NCBI RefSeq assembly: GCF_002101335.1
Contig: NZ_CP020773.1
Span: 930,001-994,000 of the forward strand
Length of the DNA stretch: 64,000 nt
From: Staphylococcus lutrae
GTDB taxonomy: Bacteria > Bacillota > Bacilli > Staphylococcales > Staphylococcaceae
Reading direction: 5' to 3'
A program made the translations under genes and the position numbers. Of this stretch, positions 35,443 through 47,400 are shown one piece after another (position 1 is the stretch's first letter; every line of letters starts with the position of its first letter). The notes beneath the pieces are model-generated. The model searched no databases, had not been told where the DNA came from, and was given only the letters and a program-made list of their open reading frames with translations.

Positions 35443-35540
35443 GAACGGACTGGTTCAATGGATGTTTGATCAGACTTTAACGCAACAAAAGTCTTATTCA
35501 ATTAAATGTCTTTTTACGTTCACGTTTTCCCAATTTAAGT

Positions 35541-36242
35541 TTAGAAGAAAATCAGTGTCAAAATAGGTACAACTGCGACAACGACAACCCCAACGAGTAC
35601 AATCGCGATACTCGCCATTGACTCTTCCACTTGCCCAAGTTCTTTCGCTGCGGCAACGCCTAATGTATGGCCGCTCGTTCCTAACGATAGTCCGCGTGCA
35701 ATAGGGTTTTCAATGTGGAACAACTTCAACAACTTATTACCCAATGCGTAAATAATCACCGCATTCAATATCACTGCCAATGACGTTAATTCCTTAATCC
35801 CACCAATCCCTTCTGATACCGGTAAAGCAATCGCTGTCGTTGCTGCTTGCGGAAGCATCGATGCGATAATATCATGACCAAATTGAAGGGCTTTGGCAAC
35901 GAAGAAAATACCAACTAAGGCGAGCACCGTACCTATTCCAATCCCACCAATAATACGGTGCCAATGCTTCGCGAGTACATCCCGTTTTTTGTATAACGGA
36001 ATCGCAAATGAAATCGTCGCAGGTCCAAGGAAGAAGTTAATAATGCTTCCTCCAATTTTATACTTTTCATAAGGAATACCTGTAAAGTGTAGGAATGCCA
36101 CCCCAAACACCATGGCTACAAATAATGGCGCAAATAAGAAAAAACCATTTGTCTTTTTAAACAACACCGTCGCGATTAAAAACGGTATGACCGATAATAA
36201 AATACCGAAATATGGCGTATCAATTGCAAGATGGTTAGCCAT
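35541..36242 (-). CDS. lrgB: LrgB, antiholin-like membrane protein
   Basis: The 233-residue polytopic protein of the LrgB/CidB family has about six to seven hydrophobic segments. The family signature is [18 protein letters not shown] (about 187-204), preceded by [19 protein letters not shown]. With LrgA it counteracts CidAB-driven autolysis and takes part in pyruvate uptake in related species. It overlaps lrgA by 8 bp, so the two are translationally coupled. Confidence 0.95.
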   Translation of the reverse strand: MANHLAIDTPYFGILLSVIPFLIATVLFKKTNGFFLFAPLFVAMVFGVAFLHFTGIPYEKYKIGGSIINFFLGPATISFAIPLYKKRDVLAKHWHRIIGGIGIGTVLALVGIFFVAKALQFGHDIIASMLPQAATTAIALPVSEGIGGIKELTSLAVILNAVIIYALGNKLLKLFHIENPIARGLSLGTSGHTLGVAAAKELGQVEESMASIAIVLVGVVVVAVVPILTLIFF

Positions 36243-36672
36243 GTAGATGCGCTCCCTTCACTTTAGATTTTGCACGCGGCGCAGCAGCTGTCACATCATC
36301 TTTTGTCGTCACACGCATAATAATCTGTGATGCAAAGCCGGTACATACTAATAAAAGAATCGTCGAAATAATAATGAGCCCAATGATGAAGATAGGACTG
36401 GCGCTAATAATATCTAACGAATTCACGACCGATATCCCCGCCGGTACGAATAGAAAACCGATATTATTGGTTAATGCCGTACCGACTCTTTCAACCTGCC
36501 CGAGTTTAATCACGCCTGTACATAACAAAACAAACAGTAGCACGAGTCCGATAACAGATGCCGGCATAGGTATTGGCATGAACGATTCTATAATGCTTGA
36601 AACAAACAATACAGCTGCGATGACGAGCACTTGATGTAAGAAACTGTACGTTTTCTCTTCTTTTTGCTTCAT
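36235..36672 (-). CDS. lrgA: LrgA, antiholin-like protein
   Basis: The 145-residue member of the CidA/LrgA family has four hydrophobic helices. [20 protein letters not shown] (about 20-39) and [20 protein letters not shown] (about 69-88) are family landmarks, and a basic C-terminal tail (RAKSKVKG) follows. AGGAGG lies 9 nt before the ATG. A TATAAT at 36708-36713 (minus strand) lacks a good -35, which fits activation by the adjacent LytSR system. In staphylococci LytR activates lrgAB. Confidence 0.95.
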   Translation of the reverse strand: MKQKEEKTYSFLHQVLVIAAVLFVSSIIESFMPIPMPASVIGLVLLFVLLCTGVIKLGQVERVGTALTNNIGFLFVPAGISVVNSLDIISASPIFIIGLIIISTILLLVCTGFASQIIMRVTTKDDVTAAAPRAKSKVKGAHLHG

Positions 36673-36707
36673 TTTTTACAACCTCCTGTGCTGTTCTACT
36701 TGCCTAC

Positions 36708-36713
36708 ATTATA
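36708..36713 (-). promoter_or_regulatory. -10 box of the lrgAB promoter
   Basis: A perfect TATAAT on the minus strand lies about 35 nt before lrgA. No -35 consensus lies at the usual distance, as expected of an activator-dependent promoter. Confidence 0.5.
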
Positions 36714-36908
36714 TTATGAAAAGGCTACCGGACTTTGTTTTCATCCCGAAATGCAAAAAACGAGGGGTGAAATGCAATATGTTTACTTTTTCACACACTC
36801 GTTTTTGATTTGTATTTAATTTGATTTTTTACTCATTTTTTATTGCAGTGTTTCCAATAGCGATGCATCGCTTAACCACGAGCAGCCCACCATTCATCAG
36901 TGCGTCAT

Positions 36909-37643
36909 TCATGATCTCAAGCCCATCACCTGTTTAAATCGCTTCATATATGAGCGGCTGACTTGCAGCTTTACACCGTCAGTCAACGTGACCATATATG
37001 TTGAATTAAACCAATGTTCAATCGCCTCGATATGCTGTCGATTGATCAAGTTCGCACGATGAATTCGAATAAAATCTGTGCGATCCAATCGTTTCTCATA
37101 AGCACTCAACGGTTCAGATGTTTCAAATGGTCCTTGAATCGTGTAAATTGTCGTCACCCCTTGATTCACTGAAATACCAATCACATCAGCAGGACTCAAC
37201 ATTTGAATGCGATCTCCAACTTCAATCGGTAACGGATGCGTCACACGTGTATCAGAATGGCCCCCCTGTCTTTCTTCACGCTTCTCCCGTTGACCATGCA
37301 CCTTTTCAACGGCTTGTGCCACTCGTGCTTGTTCAAAGGGCTTCATAATATAGTCCGTCGCATTCAGTTCAAATGCTTGAACAGCGTATTGGTCATGTGC
37401 CGTTGCAAATACAATCGCAGGTGGGGTCTTCATTTTTTGGATTTTCTTACCGAGCTCTATGCCATTCTCATCCATTAAATTAATATCTAAAAACACTAAG
37501 TCATACTCATTGACTAACAAGGCTTCCATTGTCTCCGAGACATTTTCCGCTTCATCTAAAACTTCAAAACCACCAATCCGATTTAATAAAAATACTAACT
37601 CATTACGCGCTAGTGGTTCATCGTCGACAATTAACGCACGCAT
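36909..37643 (-). CDS. lytR: Response regulator LytR
   Basis: The 244-residue two-component regulator has an N-terminal receiver (1-120) with Asp8/Asp9, phospho-acceptor Asp53 in [13 protein letters not shown] and Lys in MKPFEQARV. The C-terminal LytTR DNA-binding domain (about 140-244) has [18 protein letters not shown] and [16 protein letters not shown]. It responds to membrane potential change via LytS and activates lrgAB immediately downstream. AAGGAGG precedes the ATG. It lies 3 nt after lytS. Confidence 0.95.
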   Translation of the reverse strand: MRALIVDDEPLARNELVFLLNRIGGFEVLDEAENVSETMEALLVNEYDLVFLDINLMDENGIELGKKIQKMKTPPAIVFATAHDQYAVQAFELNATDYIMKPFEQARVAQAVEKVHGQREKREERQGGHSDTRVTHPLPIEVGDRIQMLSPADVIGISVNQGVTTIYTIQGPFETSEPLSAYEKRLDRTDFIRIHRANLINRQHIEAIEHWFNSTYMVTLTDGVKLQVSRSYMKRFKQVMGLRS

Positions 37644-37646
37644 TGC

Positions 37647-39398
37647 TTAATCCTCCTTTTGTTGATAAGGCAAAGTACACCACACGCGTGTCCCCGTCTC
37701 ATCAGTTGCAAAATGTAACTTCGCTTGATCACTAAACAACCCTTGTAAGCGTAAGTTTAGATTTTCTAAAGCACTCCCTGTGCCTGATTCTGATTCTACA
37801 GCCGTCTGCCCCAAATGTGCCAACTTTTCAGAGGGAATTCCTTGTCCATTATCACAGACTGAAATACAAAGGGCATTGGACGCTATAACACGTGCGGTGA
37901 CTTTTATCCGATTATCCTTTTTACGTTTCGGAAAGGCATGTTTCACAGCGTTCTCAACTAATATTTGTATTAAAAATGGCGGTACACAAGCCTGCTTCAC
38001 GTGTTCTGGCACATCAAAGGTCACATCAAATCGCCCTGGAAAACGTGCTTGTTCTAATGATAAATACGCAGTCACCTGGCTCAATTCTTTCTCTAATGTA
38101 ATTTTATTTTGACGGGATCCTTGTAAATTCGATCGAAAAAAATGACTTAACTCAAGTAGTAATTCTCTCGCCTTTTCACTATCAATACGTACTAGCGCAG
38201 AAATCGTATTCATCGCATTAAAGAAAAAATGTGGATTAACCTGTGCTTGAAGCGACTTAATTTCAGCATCCTTCAACAATTTACTTTGCATTTCCGCTTC
38301 GCCGAGTTCAATCTGACTACTAAATATTTCAGCTAGCCCTTCTGCCAACTGGCGTTCCACAAATGTTAAGCTATTAGGATTCGTAAAATACATCTTTAAA
38401 GTTCCTGTAATTTCGCCATGCATCTTTAATGGAATGACAATGGCCGCATGAAGGGGACAATGCGGATGCGTACAGCCAATCTCTTCTTTCGTGTGTACTT
38501 CTTTTAATTCACCCGTTTGTAAAACTTCTTTGGAGAGATGCGTAATAATTTCTTTTTTAGGGATATGATGATCACTCCCCGCACCGACATGCGCTAAAAT
38601 ATCATGACGATTTGTAATGGCAACGGCAGACACTTTCATTAATTTTTTAATGATCATCGCCACATGCTTAGCAGAATCTTCATTCAAGCCTTCTTTGAAA
38701 TAAGGTAACGTTTGATTCGTCAGTTGCAACACATCATGTGTTTGTACGGCACGCATCTGCTCTTCTTGCTTCAATGTTGAACGAATAATCGACATGAAAA
38801 TCGCTGTACCTATGCTATTAACGATAATCATAGGCAAGGCAATCAATGAAATCAAATCAATCGCATATTGTTTGTCCTGCGCAAACGCAAAAATACACAA
38901 CATCTGGACAATTTCCATCATCACACCAATGCATGCGCTTCTAACTATGGAAGGATATTGATTGTTTTGACGCGTACGACGTCCAAAGTACCCTGAAATC
39001 AGTCCGATAAATATGGAAGAAATCAAATACGTATAGGCTTCAGCCCCACCCATATAAAGTCGAAATAATCCTGACACCACACCGACGCATCCTCCTACAA
39101 ACGGTCCGCCAACGAGGCCAGCCACCCCAATTGTAAGCACACGTGTATTTGCTAATGACACGTAATCACTGAGTTGAAAGTAAATACTTCCGGCTAAGAT
39201 GTCGCCATTTTTAATGACAATCCCAGTAAAATTTGACATGAGTGCGAAAAGGCTAAAAATAATACAAAGTTGCCATTTAGACGACCATACTTCCCGATGT
39301 TGCATCGTATGTTTAAAATAATGTGAATTCATCAAAATATAGGCCAATATAATAATCAGCCCCACCCGTTCTAGTAATAATATTGTCAAATTAAACAT
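37647..39398 (-). CDS. lytS: Sensor histidine kinase LytS
   Basis: The 583-residue membrane kinase has a 5TMR-LYT region of about six hydrophobic segments (about 1-200) with NGDILAGSIYF and GGPFVGGCVGVVSGLFR. A GAF-like domain (about 220-360) follows, then a LytS-type kinase with phospho-His near 388 in AQVNPHFFFNAMNT. The ATPase motifs are LVENAVKHAF (N box) and ISVCDNGQGIP (G box). It senses membrane potential or wall status and phosphorylates LytR. AGAAGGAG lies 7 nt before the ATG. It is first in lytSR. Confidence 0.95.
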   Translation of the reverse strand: MFNLTILLLERVGLIIILAYILMNSHYFKHTMQHREVWSSKWQLCIIFSLFALMSNFTGIVIKNGDILAGSIYFQLSDYVSLANTRVLTIGVAGLVGGPFVGGCVGVVSGLFRLYMGGAEAYTYLISSIFIGLISGYFGRRTRQNNQYPSIVRSACIGVMMEIVQMLCIFAFAQDKQYAIDLISLIALPMIIVNSIGTAIFMSIIRSTLKQEEQMRAVQTHDVLQLTNQTLPYFKEGLNEDSAKHVAMIIKKLMKVSAVAITNRHDILAHVGAGSDHHIPKKEIITHLSKEVLQTGELKEVHTKEEIGCTHPHCPLHAAIVIPLKMHGEITGTLKMYFTNPNSLTFVERQLAEGLAEIFSSQIELGEAEMQSKLLKDAEIKSLQAQVNPHFFFNAMNTISALVRIDSEKARELLLELSHFFRSNLQGSRQNKITLEKELSQVTAYLSLEQARFPGRFDVTFDVPEHVKQACVPPFLIQILVENAVKHAFPKRKKDNRIKVTARVIASNALCISVCDNGQGIPSEKLAHLGQTAVESESGTGSALENLNLRLQGLFSDQAKLHFATDETGTRVWCTLPYQQKED

Positions 39399-39724
39399 CC
39401 GTTATGCTCCTTCTGTATCTCGCATCTTTCTTCTAGTTTAACATACCCGAATAAGTTGCCTTAATGTCAATACTGTGAAAGCATAAAATTGATTTCGACT
39501 TTTCATGCCCCATTATCCGACACACCACCAACAAGACGTACGAGTATCGGACGTTTTACGATTTAGGATTCGACGCTTATTGGACTGTCTTTTATTCGAC
39601 AAGTACATCCTTTAAGGTGAGGTTTCGGACGTTCATCACCAATCTGTTTGCTCTCCATGACAGGGCACTATCATCACCATCATCTACTATCACAACCTAG
39701 ACTATTGAGATCTGAGCGTATAAC
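39399..39724. other. Intergenic region upstream of lytS
   Basis: It holds the lytS promoter region and a more GC-balanced segment (about 39500-39720) without a long open frame in any phase. This may be the 5' part of the unrecognised ORF region that follows. Confidence 0.35.
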
Positions 39725-40063
39725 TTGGAGATCGTTCTGGCTGAGATGCTGGAGACAATCATCAGCCGTGAGTTAACTGCAATTCATCCTCGTGATCACT
39801 ATGCTCTCTTTACTCTGTATTCCTCCAGCAAATTTGATGTATTACGAATAGCTTTGGACAAAACTGTAGAAAAACGAGGAAGCCAGAAATTTATTTATAT
39901 TTGGGAAAATCAGTTAGTGGGTATCGAATCGTCTGATTATCAAAAACGACTTTGGATACGATACAAAAAACCGTTTAAATGTGTACACTTCAGTCGAGAT
40001 TGTCCGAGAAATCATGGATATCATCATGTAAAGCAAAAACGGCTCACTCTCATCTGGAAATGA
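39725..40063 (+). other. Unrecognised 112-codon open frame, possible pseudogene
   Basis: The frame opens at a TTG without a ribosome binding site. It encodes a basic, soluble-looking sequence (RELTAIHPRDHYALFTLYSS ... KPFKCVHFSRDCPRN), ending within a hairpin. I do not recognise a family. Absence of a start signal and the odd upstream DNA suggest a gene fragment or chance frame. Confidence 0.2.
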
Positions 40064-40075
40064 ACCGTTTTTTGC
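40033..40075. terminator. Bidirectional hairpin terminator
   Basis: The 14-bp stem gcaaaaacggctca / tgaaccgttttttgc (one mismatch) has A and T runs built into its arms. A second, weaker hairpin follows at about 40080-40109. Both lie downstream of the surface protein gene at 40141. Confidence 0.7.
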
Positions 40076-40140
40076 TACTCCAAAAAGCTGTTATTATGAC
40101 AACTTTTGGAGGCATATTAAAAATACTGACTTTATAAGAT

Positions 40141-43100
40141 TTACTTTGCTTTATTCGATTTACGACGTCGACAGAATAAGAATCCTCCCCCGATGATTGC
40201 AAATAAAATGCCGATGATGCGCTCATTTTTCATGTCTTCAGTTCCCGTTTCCGGTAATTGATGCATCGTTTGTTTCTCAGCCACATCTTCATCGTGTAAA
40301 GTGGTGTATGGACTACGCACCATATTTGTTTCACGATTTTCTTTCTTTTCCATAGACTGTCCAAAGGTTGGCTTATGATGAAGGTCGCTTTCCTGGTTCA
40401 AATGTCCCTCTGGTCGATTCGCCACAGGTTTTATGACCGATTTATTATGTTCAACTTGACTCGAATGCTGAATCATCACTATCAATTCAATGCTCTCATA
40501 TGAACCATCTGGGTAGGTCACGACAATCGGGATGTGAATCATAGGTGTCGATACCCCATTTTTCGGTGCTATTACCGTAACACGACCATTATGAGCTTGC
40601 ACAGAAACCGTCCATCCTCTAGGTATGAGACCTCCAATTTTATAACGTGTTCCCTCAGGCATCCACCAATCACCCGTTTGATTCACATGGAGATGCTCCC
40701 CTGGATGAACAAAGTGTTTTTTATAACCCGGGTGATGTTGCACAGCTTGTGAAGGCCCCTCACTCACCGTAATCGGTACTTTGATATGATCTTGAGAACC
40801 ATCTGGATAAGTCACTGTGACTGACACATCCACCGTACCTTCTGTCTTCCCATCCGGTAATTGTGACGAATCATCTACTGTGACTTTTGGCGACGCCATG
40901 TTTTTAGGGTAATGTGGAATGCTTACACTTTCTGTTACATCTTTAATTGTTGTAGGCGTCCCATAAGCTTTCTTTAATCCTTTTGATTCCGGTTCATATC
41001 TATCCTTATCCAAAACAGAAGACGTGATTCTTGGTTTTGAGATGGTTTTGTTTGGATGATTCGGCATGATTTTAGGTGTTATATCCCCGCTAGGTTCAGG
41101 AGACTCGAGATTTATCTTTTCATTTGTCGTCACTGGTACAGTGATTATATCAGTTGAACCATCTGGATAAGTCACTGTCACGCCTATCTCCACTGTTCCA
41201 GCCGTCTGACCATCTGGAAGTTGTGCCGGATCATTCACGGATACTATAGGAGGTGCCATATTTTCAGGATAGTTGGGAATACTCACACTTCCCGTCACAT
41301 CACTAACTGTTGTAGGAATACCAAAGGCTTTATTTACATTTTCATGTACAGGATCATATTGCTTCGCGAGTGGCTCAACAATTTTTACTTGAACCGGTGC
41401 AAAGACCGTTTCTTTGGATCCATCCGAATACGTGACAACTACGGGAATATCATATATTCCTGCTGCAACATGTGCATCTGGCGAAACAATAATGGAACCG
41501 TTGTGATTTACTTTTGCCCATGACTGCCCATGATTCCCAACGCTAAAAGTCGTCCCAGTTGGCAATGCCGAACCATTTTCATTTACAGGTGCCGGTATCG
41601 TTATCGTTTGACCTTGCGCTACTGTTGACAATAGATAAGTGGGTTGATAGTGCATCGCTTTTTCATTGACTTGAACTAAAAGTGAATCTGCAGCGATGTC
41701 ATTGCCACCCGAAACAACATAAACCGTGTAGATTTCACCTGACTTCGCATTGTTCGGAATTTTAAAAGTTCCTGCTGCCTTCGCTTCCTGCACTGTATAC
41801 ACTTGCTTACTTTTTTGGACCACCCTACCGCTTGAATCTCTCCACTCAATGAATGTAGGCAATGGAGAAATATCCGATGCCAAGATGTCAATATACGCCG
41901 TATCCCCTCGTTTTGCCGGATTCGCTACCACATCAAAGTTCGTAATGTTGACTGTCGTTTTAACAGTTGCGACAAGCGCAAAGTTCAAGTTGACCCAAGC
42001 GTTTCTAATAGGTCTGTGATAGGGTGCTGTTTGAGGTGTAAATAATAAATTACTATTCGGCTTTTGATATAACGGTGATGTAAAAGAAGAATAACTCTTG
42101 ATGACATTTCCTTGACGATCTAATACAAAGCCATAAATATAATTTCTATTTAAAGTCCCTTTAGGAAAGCGTACAGTATACTTACCATTCGAATCCGTTA
42201 CGCCTTTAACAGTAGCAGCAATATATTCTGGATGTTCAGTCAATAAACGGCGCACAGCAGCAGGTTGATCTTTTTTAGATAAATACGAAACGCTTTTATC
42301 ATATGCTGATGCCCCTTCACGTGTAAGTGTGGACAGCACCACTTGATAACCTGCTTTTACGATATCTTTGTAATTATGATTGGGGCCTGTCCCAGAGTTC
42401 GCATAATCCCCCGCCCCTGTCTCCAACCAAACCTTTCCACTGATAAAATCATTTGGACTAATCACCACTGCTGGATAAGACAATGTCCCTTTTTTATCGT
42501 CTATCCAATGAGATGTCGTCATATAATGATTTGTTGGCAAAACTTCCATAAAAATTCCAGTTCTTTGCATATTGACACCAATAAATGGAAATTGACCTAA
42601 GTTAAAATATGTGACTGAATTAACGTATGAACCCGGGAAGAACCCGCCCGTCTGACGTAGCATCGTTGCTGTATTCCCTTCTGGTGTTTTAAAATCATCA
42701 ATCCACAAGCGATAATATTGACCTGCTACTGCACGATAAATATGTGATCTACCATTTGCATCTATCCAAGGTACTCTTAAATCAAAAGCATACGCCCCTG
42801 GCCCTACTTGGTTCCCATCTGCTTGACTCAGTTGATTGGTTGTTTGAGCTTGGTAGATTGGAGATACGGCACCATCTTTATCAATCCATTGCATATAGAC
42901 TTTAGTTCCTTCTGGTACAGGTGTCAAACCATTAGAAAATGTCGCAGGTGTTCCTCTGTCCACGATCCAAGCTCTACCAGATAGTGTATGCGCAGCACTC
43001 GTCGCATCATTTTGATATTGAATATACTTGTTCGCCAAGGCATCCGCCACAATAATGTGCTTTTCTTTTTCTAAGACATCATTATTTGAAACTGTACGTG

Positions 43101-43605
43101 CCTCTACTTGAACTGAATCTGTTGAATGTGGTATTTGCTTAGGTTCTGCTAAGGGGAAACTATCTTTACTGATACCATTATTTCCTGAAGATAAATCAGC
43201 TTGAGGTATCGGGGCACTTTGTTGCTGAAGTGTTTCAGTATTGTTCACAGAAGTTGTTTTTGAAAAATCTGTTGACGATACTTTCGATTGTGTTGTTTCT
43301 TGAGTTACATTATCCTTTGTCACTGTCTCTTCTTGTTTTGAAACTTCCATAGATGATTGATTCGTTGGCGTTTTTTCAGATGTATATGTTCCATTCTCTT
43401 CAATTTGTTTATCAATGATGTCTACATTCGCTTGACTTGCATCTTGCATAGTCATTGTTGCTGCTGAAGCATCATTTGAATGTATTCCCCCAATAAACAT
43501 AGCACCCAAAAAAATTGAAGCTGTCCCTAACGAAAAACGTCGAATCGCATATCGGTTTTGATGATTCGATAAAAAGTCAATACGTCTCTTTTTAAATTTA
43601 TTCAT
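40141..43605 (-). CDS. YSIRK/LPXTG cell-wall-anchored surface protein with Rib-type repeats (short paralogue)
   Basis: The 1154-residue wall protein has a YSIRK-type signal (NRYAIRRFSLGTASIFLGAM, about 17-36, cleavage after DASA) and a Ser/Thr/Gln-rich segment (about 50-170). A conserved globular region (about 180-560) with HTLSGRAWIVDRGTPATF and GPGAYAFDLR comes next, then a beta-rich region. Two Rib-type repeats (VNKAFGIPTTVSDVTGSVSI; KKAYGTPTTIKDVTESVSI) follow. LPETG (about 1117-1121), a hydrophobic helix and RRRKSNKAK end the protein. Sortase A should anchor it. AAGGAG precedes the ATG. The globular region is closely shared with the 3771-residue protein next to it, so the pair arose by duplication. 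A ligand-binding role is inferred, not shown. Confidence 0.85.
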   Translation of the reverse strand: MNKFKKRRIDFLSNHQNRYAIRRFSLGTASIFLGAMFIGGIHSNDASAATMTMQDASQANVDIIDKQIEENGTYTSEKTPTNQSSMEVSKQEETVTKDNVTQETTQSKVSSTDFSKTTSVNNTETLQQQSAPIPQADLSSGNNGISKDSFPLAEPKQIPHSTDSVQVEARTVSNNDVLEKEKHIIVADALANKYIQYQNDATSAAHTLSGRAWIVDRGTPATFSNGLTPVPEGTKVYMQWIDKDGAVSPIYQAQTTNQLSQADGNQVGPGAYAFDLRVPWIDANGRSHIYRAVAGQYYRLWIDDFKTPEGNTATMLRQTGGFFPGSYVNSVTYFNLGQFPFIGVNMQRTGIFMEVLPTNHYMTTSHWIDDKKGTLSYPAVVISPNDFISGKVWLETGAGDYANSGTGPNHNYKDIVKAGYQVVLSTLTREGASAYDKSVSYLSKKDQPAAVRRLLTEHPEYIAATVKGVTDSNGKYTVRFPKGTLNRNYIYGFVLDRQGNVIKSYSSFTSPLYQKPNSNLLFTPQTAPYHRPIRNAWVNLNFALVATVKTTVNITNFDVVANPAKRGDTAYIDILASDISPLPTFIEWRDSSGRVVQKSKQVYTVQEAKAAGTFKIPNNAKSGEIYTVYVVSGGNDIAADSLLVQVNEKAMHYQPTYLLSTVAQGQTITIPAPVNENGSALPTGTTFSVGNHGQSWAKVNHNGSIIVSPDAHVAAGIYDIPVVVTYSDGSKETVFAPVQVKIVEPLAKQYDPVHENVNKAFGIPTTVSDVTGSVSIPNYPENMAPPIVSVNDPAQLPDGQTAGTVEIGVTVTYPDGSTDIITVPVTTNEKINLESPEPSGDITPKIMPNHPNKTISKPRITSSVLDKDRYEPESKGLKKAYGTPTTIKDVTESVSIPHYPKNMASPKVTVDDSSQLPDGKTEGTVDVSVTVTYPDGSQDHIKVPITVSEGPSQAVQHHPGYKKHFVHPGEHLHVNQTGDWWMPEGTRYKIGGLIPRGWTVSVQAHNGRVTVIAPKNGVSTPMIHIPIVVTYPDGSYESIELIVMIQHSSQVEHNKSVIKPVANRPEGHLNQESDLHHKPTFGQSMEKKENRETNMVRSPYTTLHDEDVAEKQTMHQLPETGTEDMKNERIIGILFAIIGGGFLFCRRRKSNKAK

Positions 43606-44303
43606 AAAATTAGCATCTCCTTAATAGTTTTAATCTAACTTACTTTTTAAATAATAATCACAACTATTAAGAATTACAACTAAAATTTCATTGCATTTAT
43701 AGTTTTATTCTTACTATTTTTACATTATTATATATAGTTTATTCCTTACATTTAACATTTTATTTGTTATATAATCCAAAACAAGATATTTTAAAGATAA
43801 AAAAACACACGACTTGATTAAATGTTTATTATGTGATTAATATCAAATATACATATATTATTTGATATTTCATTTCACCTTTATTGCTATTGTTATTTAT
43901 CGACACTTGAATAGACTTAAAAAAATCCAAAGTCCTTTTATTTATAATAATTAATAATATTGCATATTAAAACATAACTATGTTATCAATTTTTTTAAAT
44001 ATCATTAATGAGATCGATTAACTGATATTTCTACATATCTCTATTACAAATAATAAAATTCCATAAAATCATTTTTATATTAAAAATCTAAAATCAATCA
44101 ATGTTTATTTTTTTAGTATTAATCTCTAAATAGTAATTAACAATACATTTATTGTAACTTTTCCTTTCTAAAATCTGTATCCTTATACTTTTTATTATGT
44201 TAGCCGACTCAAATACCATCTCATTGATACTCATATCATTGTCATCTTCACTACAACTTTTCTCACACGCATACATTCCACTTAAACAAGCACATCTAAA
44301 AAA
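43606..44303. other. AT-rich intergenic region between the two surface protein genes
   Basis: About 700 bp of very AT-rich DNA that should hold the promoter of the 1154-residue protein gene. A 60-codon minus-strand frame at 44094-44276 (MYACEKSCSEDD...) has no convincing ribosome binding site; I do not count it as a gene. Confidence 0.4.
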
Positions 44304-44342
44304 GCCAATCCATGCACTTTATAAAAAGCACATGAATTGGCT
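44304..44342 (-). terminator. Terminator of the 3771-residue surface protein gene
   Basis: The stem gccaatccatgc / gcacatgaattggc (imperfect) is followed on the minus strand by TTTTTTAG. It lies about 65 nt after the stop at 44409. Confidence 0.65.
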
Positions 44343-44408
44343 ATTGTCTCTCGTCACCACTTGTCATTTCTATACTTCTAGTGATTTGGTAACCTTCTAA
44401 AATCCTTT

Positions 44409-47400
44409 TTATTTTTCTTCATTATCCTTACGACGTCTACCGATTAAGAATAATCCACCTAATGTTGCAAACAATCCACCCAATAACGCACCGTTTGAGT
44501 AATCTGTCTCACCAGTATCTGGTAAAGTTTCAGTTGAATGAGGCATTGGTTGATTCATTGCATCTTGATTATTGTGCATTGAAACCATTTCTGATTTCAA
44601 TGTCGGTTTCATATCACTCATCATTGTTGACTTCGTACCGTTGCTTCCAACAGCAGTGTGACTGTCACCCGATGGCATTACATTATCTTTAATTGGTGTT
44701 TTAACGATTGGCTTTGAAGTACCATTATCTTTGCCATCAACAATAACCGTCACAGAAAGCATTTCCATAGAACCATCTGGATAAACCACTACAATTGGAA
44801 TGCGAACTATTTCCCCAACTTTTGCATTTTGAGGCGGTGTGATTGAAACCATGCCACTATTTGGATCTACTGACACTGTCCAACCTTTAGGTATGTCTTT
44901 ACCTATTTCATAATGTGTACCATCTGGCATTGTATTGTCTCCAGTTTGATTCACATGAACCGTCGTGCCTGGAGATACATGTGTCTCTTCATAACTTGGA
45001 TAATTTTTATCAGCTTGAGAAGATGTATCACCCACTGTTGTTACCGGCACTGTAATATGGTCTACTGTACCATCTGGATATGTCACTGTGACTGGCACAT
45101 CTACTGTTCCCTCTGTATTACCGTTCGGTAATGTTGATGGGTCATCCACTGTTACTTTTGGTTGGTCTCCAGTTGTTGGATAATTTGGCACTGTCACTGT
45201 TCCTACGATATCTTCTACTGTTATCGGTGTACCATGCTCTTTTTCTACACCATTTGTTTCTGGCGTGTACTTATCATTATCCGCTTGTTTGCCTGTTGTC
45301 ACCGGTACTGTAATATGGTCTACTGTGCCATCTGGATATGTCACCGTTACTGGCACATCTACCGTACCTTCTGTATTACCGTTCGGTAATGTTGATGGGT
45401 CTTCCACTGTTACTTTTGGTTGTTCTCCAGTTGTTGGATAATTTGGCACTGTTACTGTTCCTACGATATCTTCTACTGTTATCGGTGTACCATGCTCTTT
45501 TTCTACACCATTTGTTTCTGGCGTGTACTTATCATTATCCGCTTGTTTGCTTGTTGTCACTGGTACTGTAATGTGATCTACCGTGCCATCTGGATATGTC
45601 ACCGTTACTGACACATCCACTGTTCCCTCTGTATTACCATTCGGTAATGTTGATGGGTCATCCACTGTTACTTTTGGTTGGTCTCCAGTTGTTGGATAAT
45701 TTGGCACTGTTACTGTTCCTACCACATCTTCTACTGTTATCGGTGTACCATGCTCTTTTTCTATACCACTTGTTTCTGGTGTGTACTTATCATTATCCGC
45801 TTGTTTGCCTGTTGTCACCGGTACTGTAATATGGTCTACTGTGCCATCTGGATATGTCACCGTTACTGGCACATCCACTGTTCCCTCTGTATTACCATTC
45901 GGTAATGTTGATGGGTCATCCACTGTTACTTTTGGTTGGTCTCCAGTTGTTGGATAATTTGGCACTGTTACTGTTCCTACCACATCTTCTACTGTTATCG
46001 GTGTACCATGCTCTTTTTCTACACCATTTGTTTCTGGCGTGTACTTATCATTATCCGCTTGTTTGCTTGTTGTCACTGGTACTGTAATGTGATCTACCGT
46101 GCCATCTGGATATGTCACCGTTACTGGCACATCCACTGTTCCCTCTGTATTACCGTTCGGTAATGTTGATGGGTCATCCACTGTTACTTTTGGTTGTTCT
46201 CCAGTTGTTGGATAGTTTGGTACTGTTACTGTTCCTAACACATCTTCTACTGTTATTGGTGTACCATGCTCTTTTTCTACACCATTTGTTTCTGGCGTGT
46301 ACTTATCATTATCCGCTTGTTTGCTTGTTGTCACTGGTACTGTAATGTGATCTACCGTGCCATCTGGATATGTCACCGTTACTGGCACATCTACCGTACC
46401 CTCTGTATTACCGTTCGGTAATGTTGATGGATCATCCACTGTTACTTTTGGTTGGTCTCCAGTTGTTGGATAATTTGGCACTGTTACTGTTCCTACCACA
46501 TCTTCTACTGTTATCGGTGTACCATGCTCTTTTTCTACACCATTTGTTTCTGGCGTGTACTTATCATTATCCGCTTGTTTGCTTGTTGTCACTGGTACTG
46601 TAATGTGATCTACCGTGCCATCTGGATACGTCACTATGACTGGCACATCCACTGTACCCTCTGTATTACCATTCGGTAATGTTGATGGATCATCCACTGT
46701 TACTTTTGGTTGTTCTCCAGTTGTTGGATAGTTTGGTACTGTTACTGTATTTGTAATCTCGTCTGCCGTCGTTGCTGTACCATACGGATGATTTACACCA
46801 TTTGTTTCTGGCGTGTACTTATCATTATCCGCTTGTTTACCTGTTGTCACCGGTACTGTAATATGGTCTACTGTGCCATCTGGATACGTCACCGTTACTG
46901 GCACATCCACTGTTCCCTCTGTATTACCATTCGGTAATGTTGATGGGTCATCCACTGTTACTTTTGGTTGGTCTCCAGTTGTTGGATAATTTGGCACTGT
47001 TACTGTTCCTACCACATCTTCTACTGTTATCGGTGTACCATGCTCTTTTTCTATACCACTTGTTTCTGGTGTGTACTTATCATTATCCGCTTGTTTGCCT
47101 GTTGTCACCGGTACTGTAATATGGTCTACTGTGCCATCTGGATATGTCACCGTTACTGGCACATCCACTGTTCCCTCTGTATTACCATTCGGTAATGTTG
47201 ATGGGTCATCCACTGTTACTTTTGGTTGGTCTCCAGTTGTTGGATAATTTGGCACTGTTACTGTTCCTACCACATCTTCTACTGTTATCGGTGTACCATG
47301 CTCTTTTTCTACACCATTTGTTTCTGGCGTGTACTTATCATTATCCGCTTGTTTGCTTGTTGTCACTGGTACTGTAATGTGATCTACCGTGCCATCTGGA

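Noticed and set aside
35372..35566. 64-codon plus-strand ORF
   Set aside because: It spans the hairpins downstream of lrgB, overlaps the lrgB 3' end antisense and has no ribosome binding site.
44094..44276. 60-codon minus-strand ORF downstream of the giant surface gene
   Set aside because: No convincing ribosome binding site and no recognisable protein; very AT-rich DNA gives chance frames.
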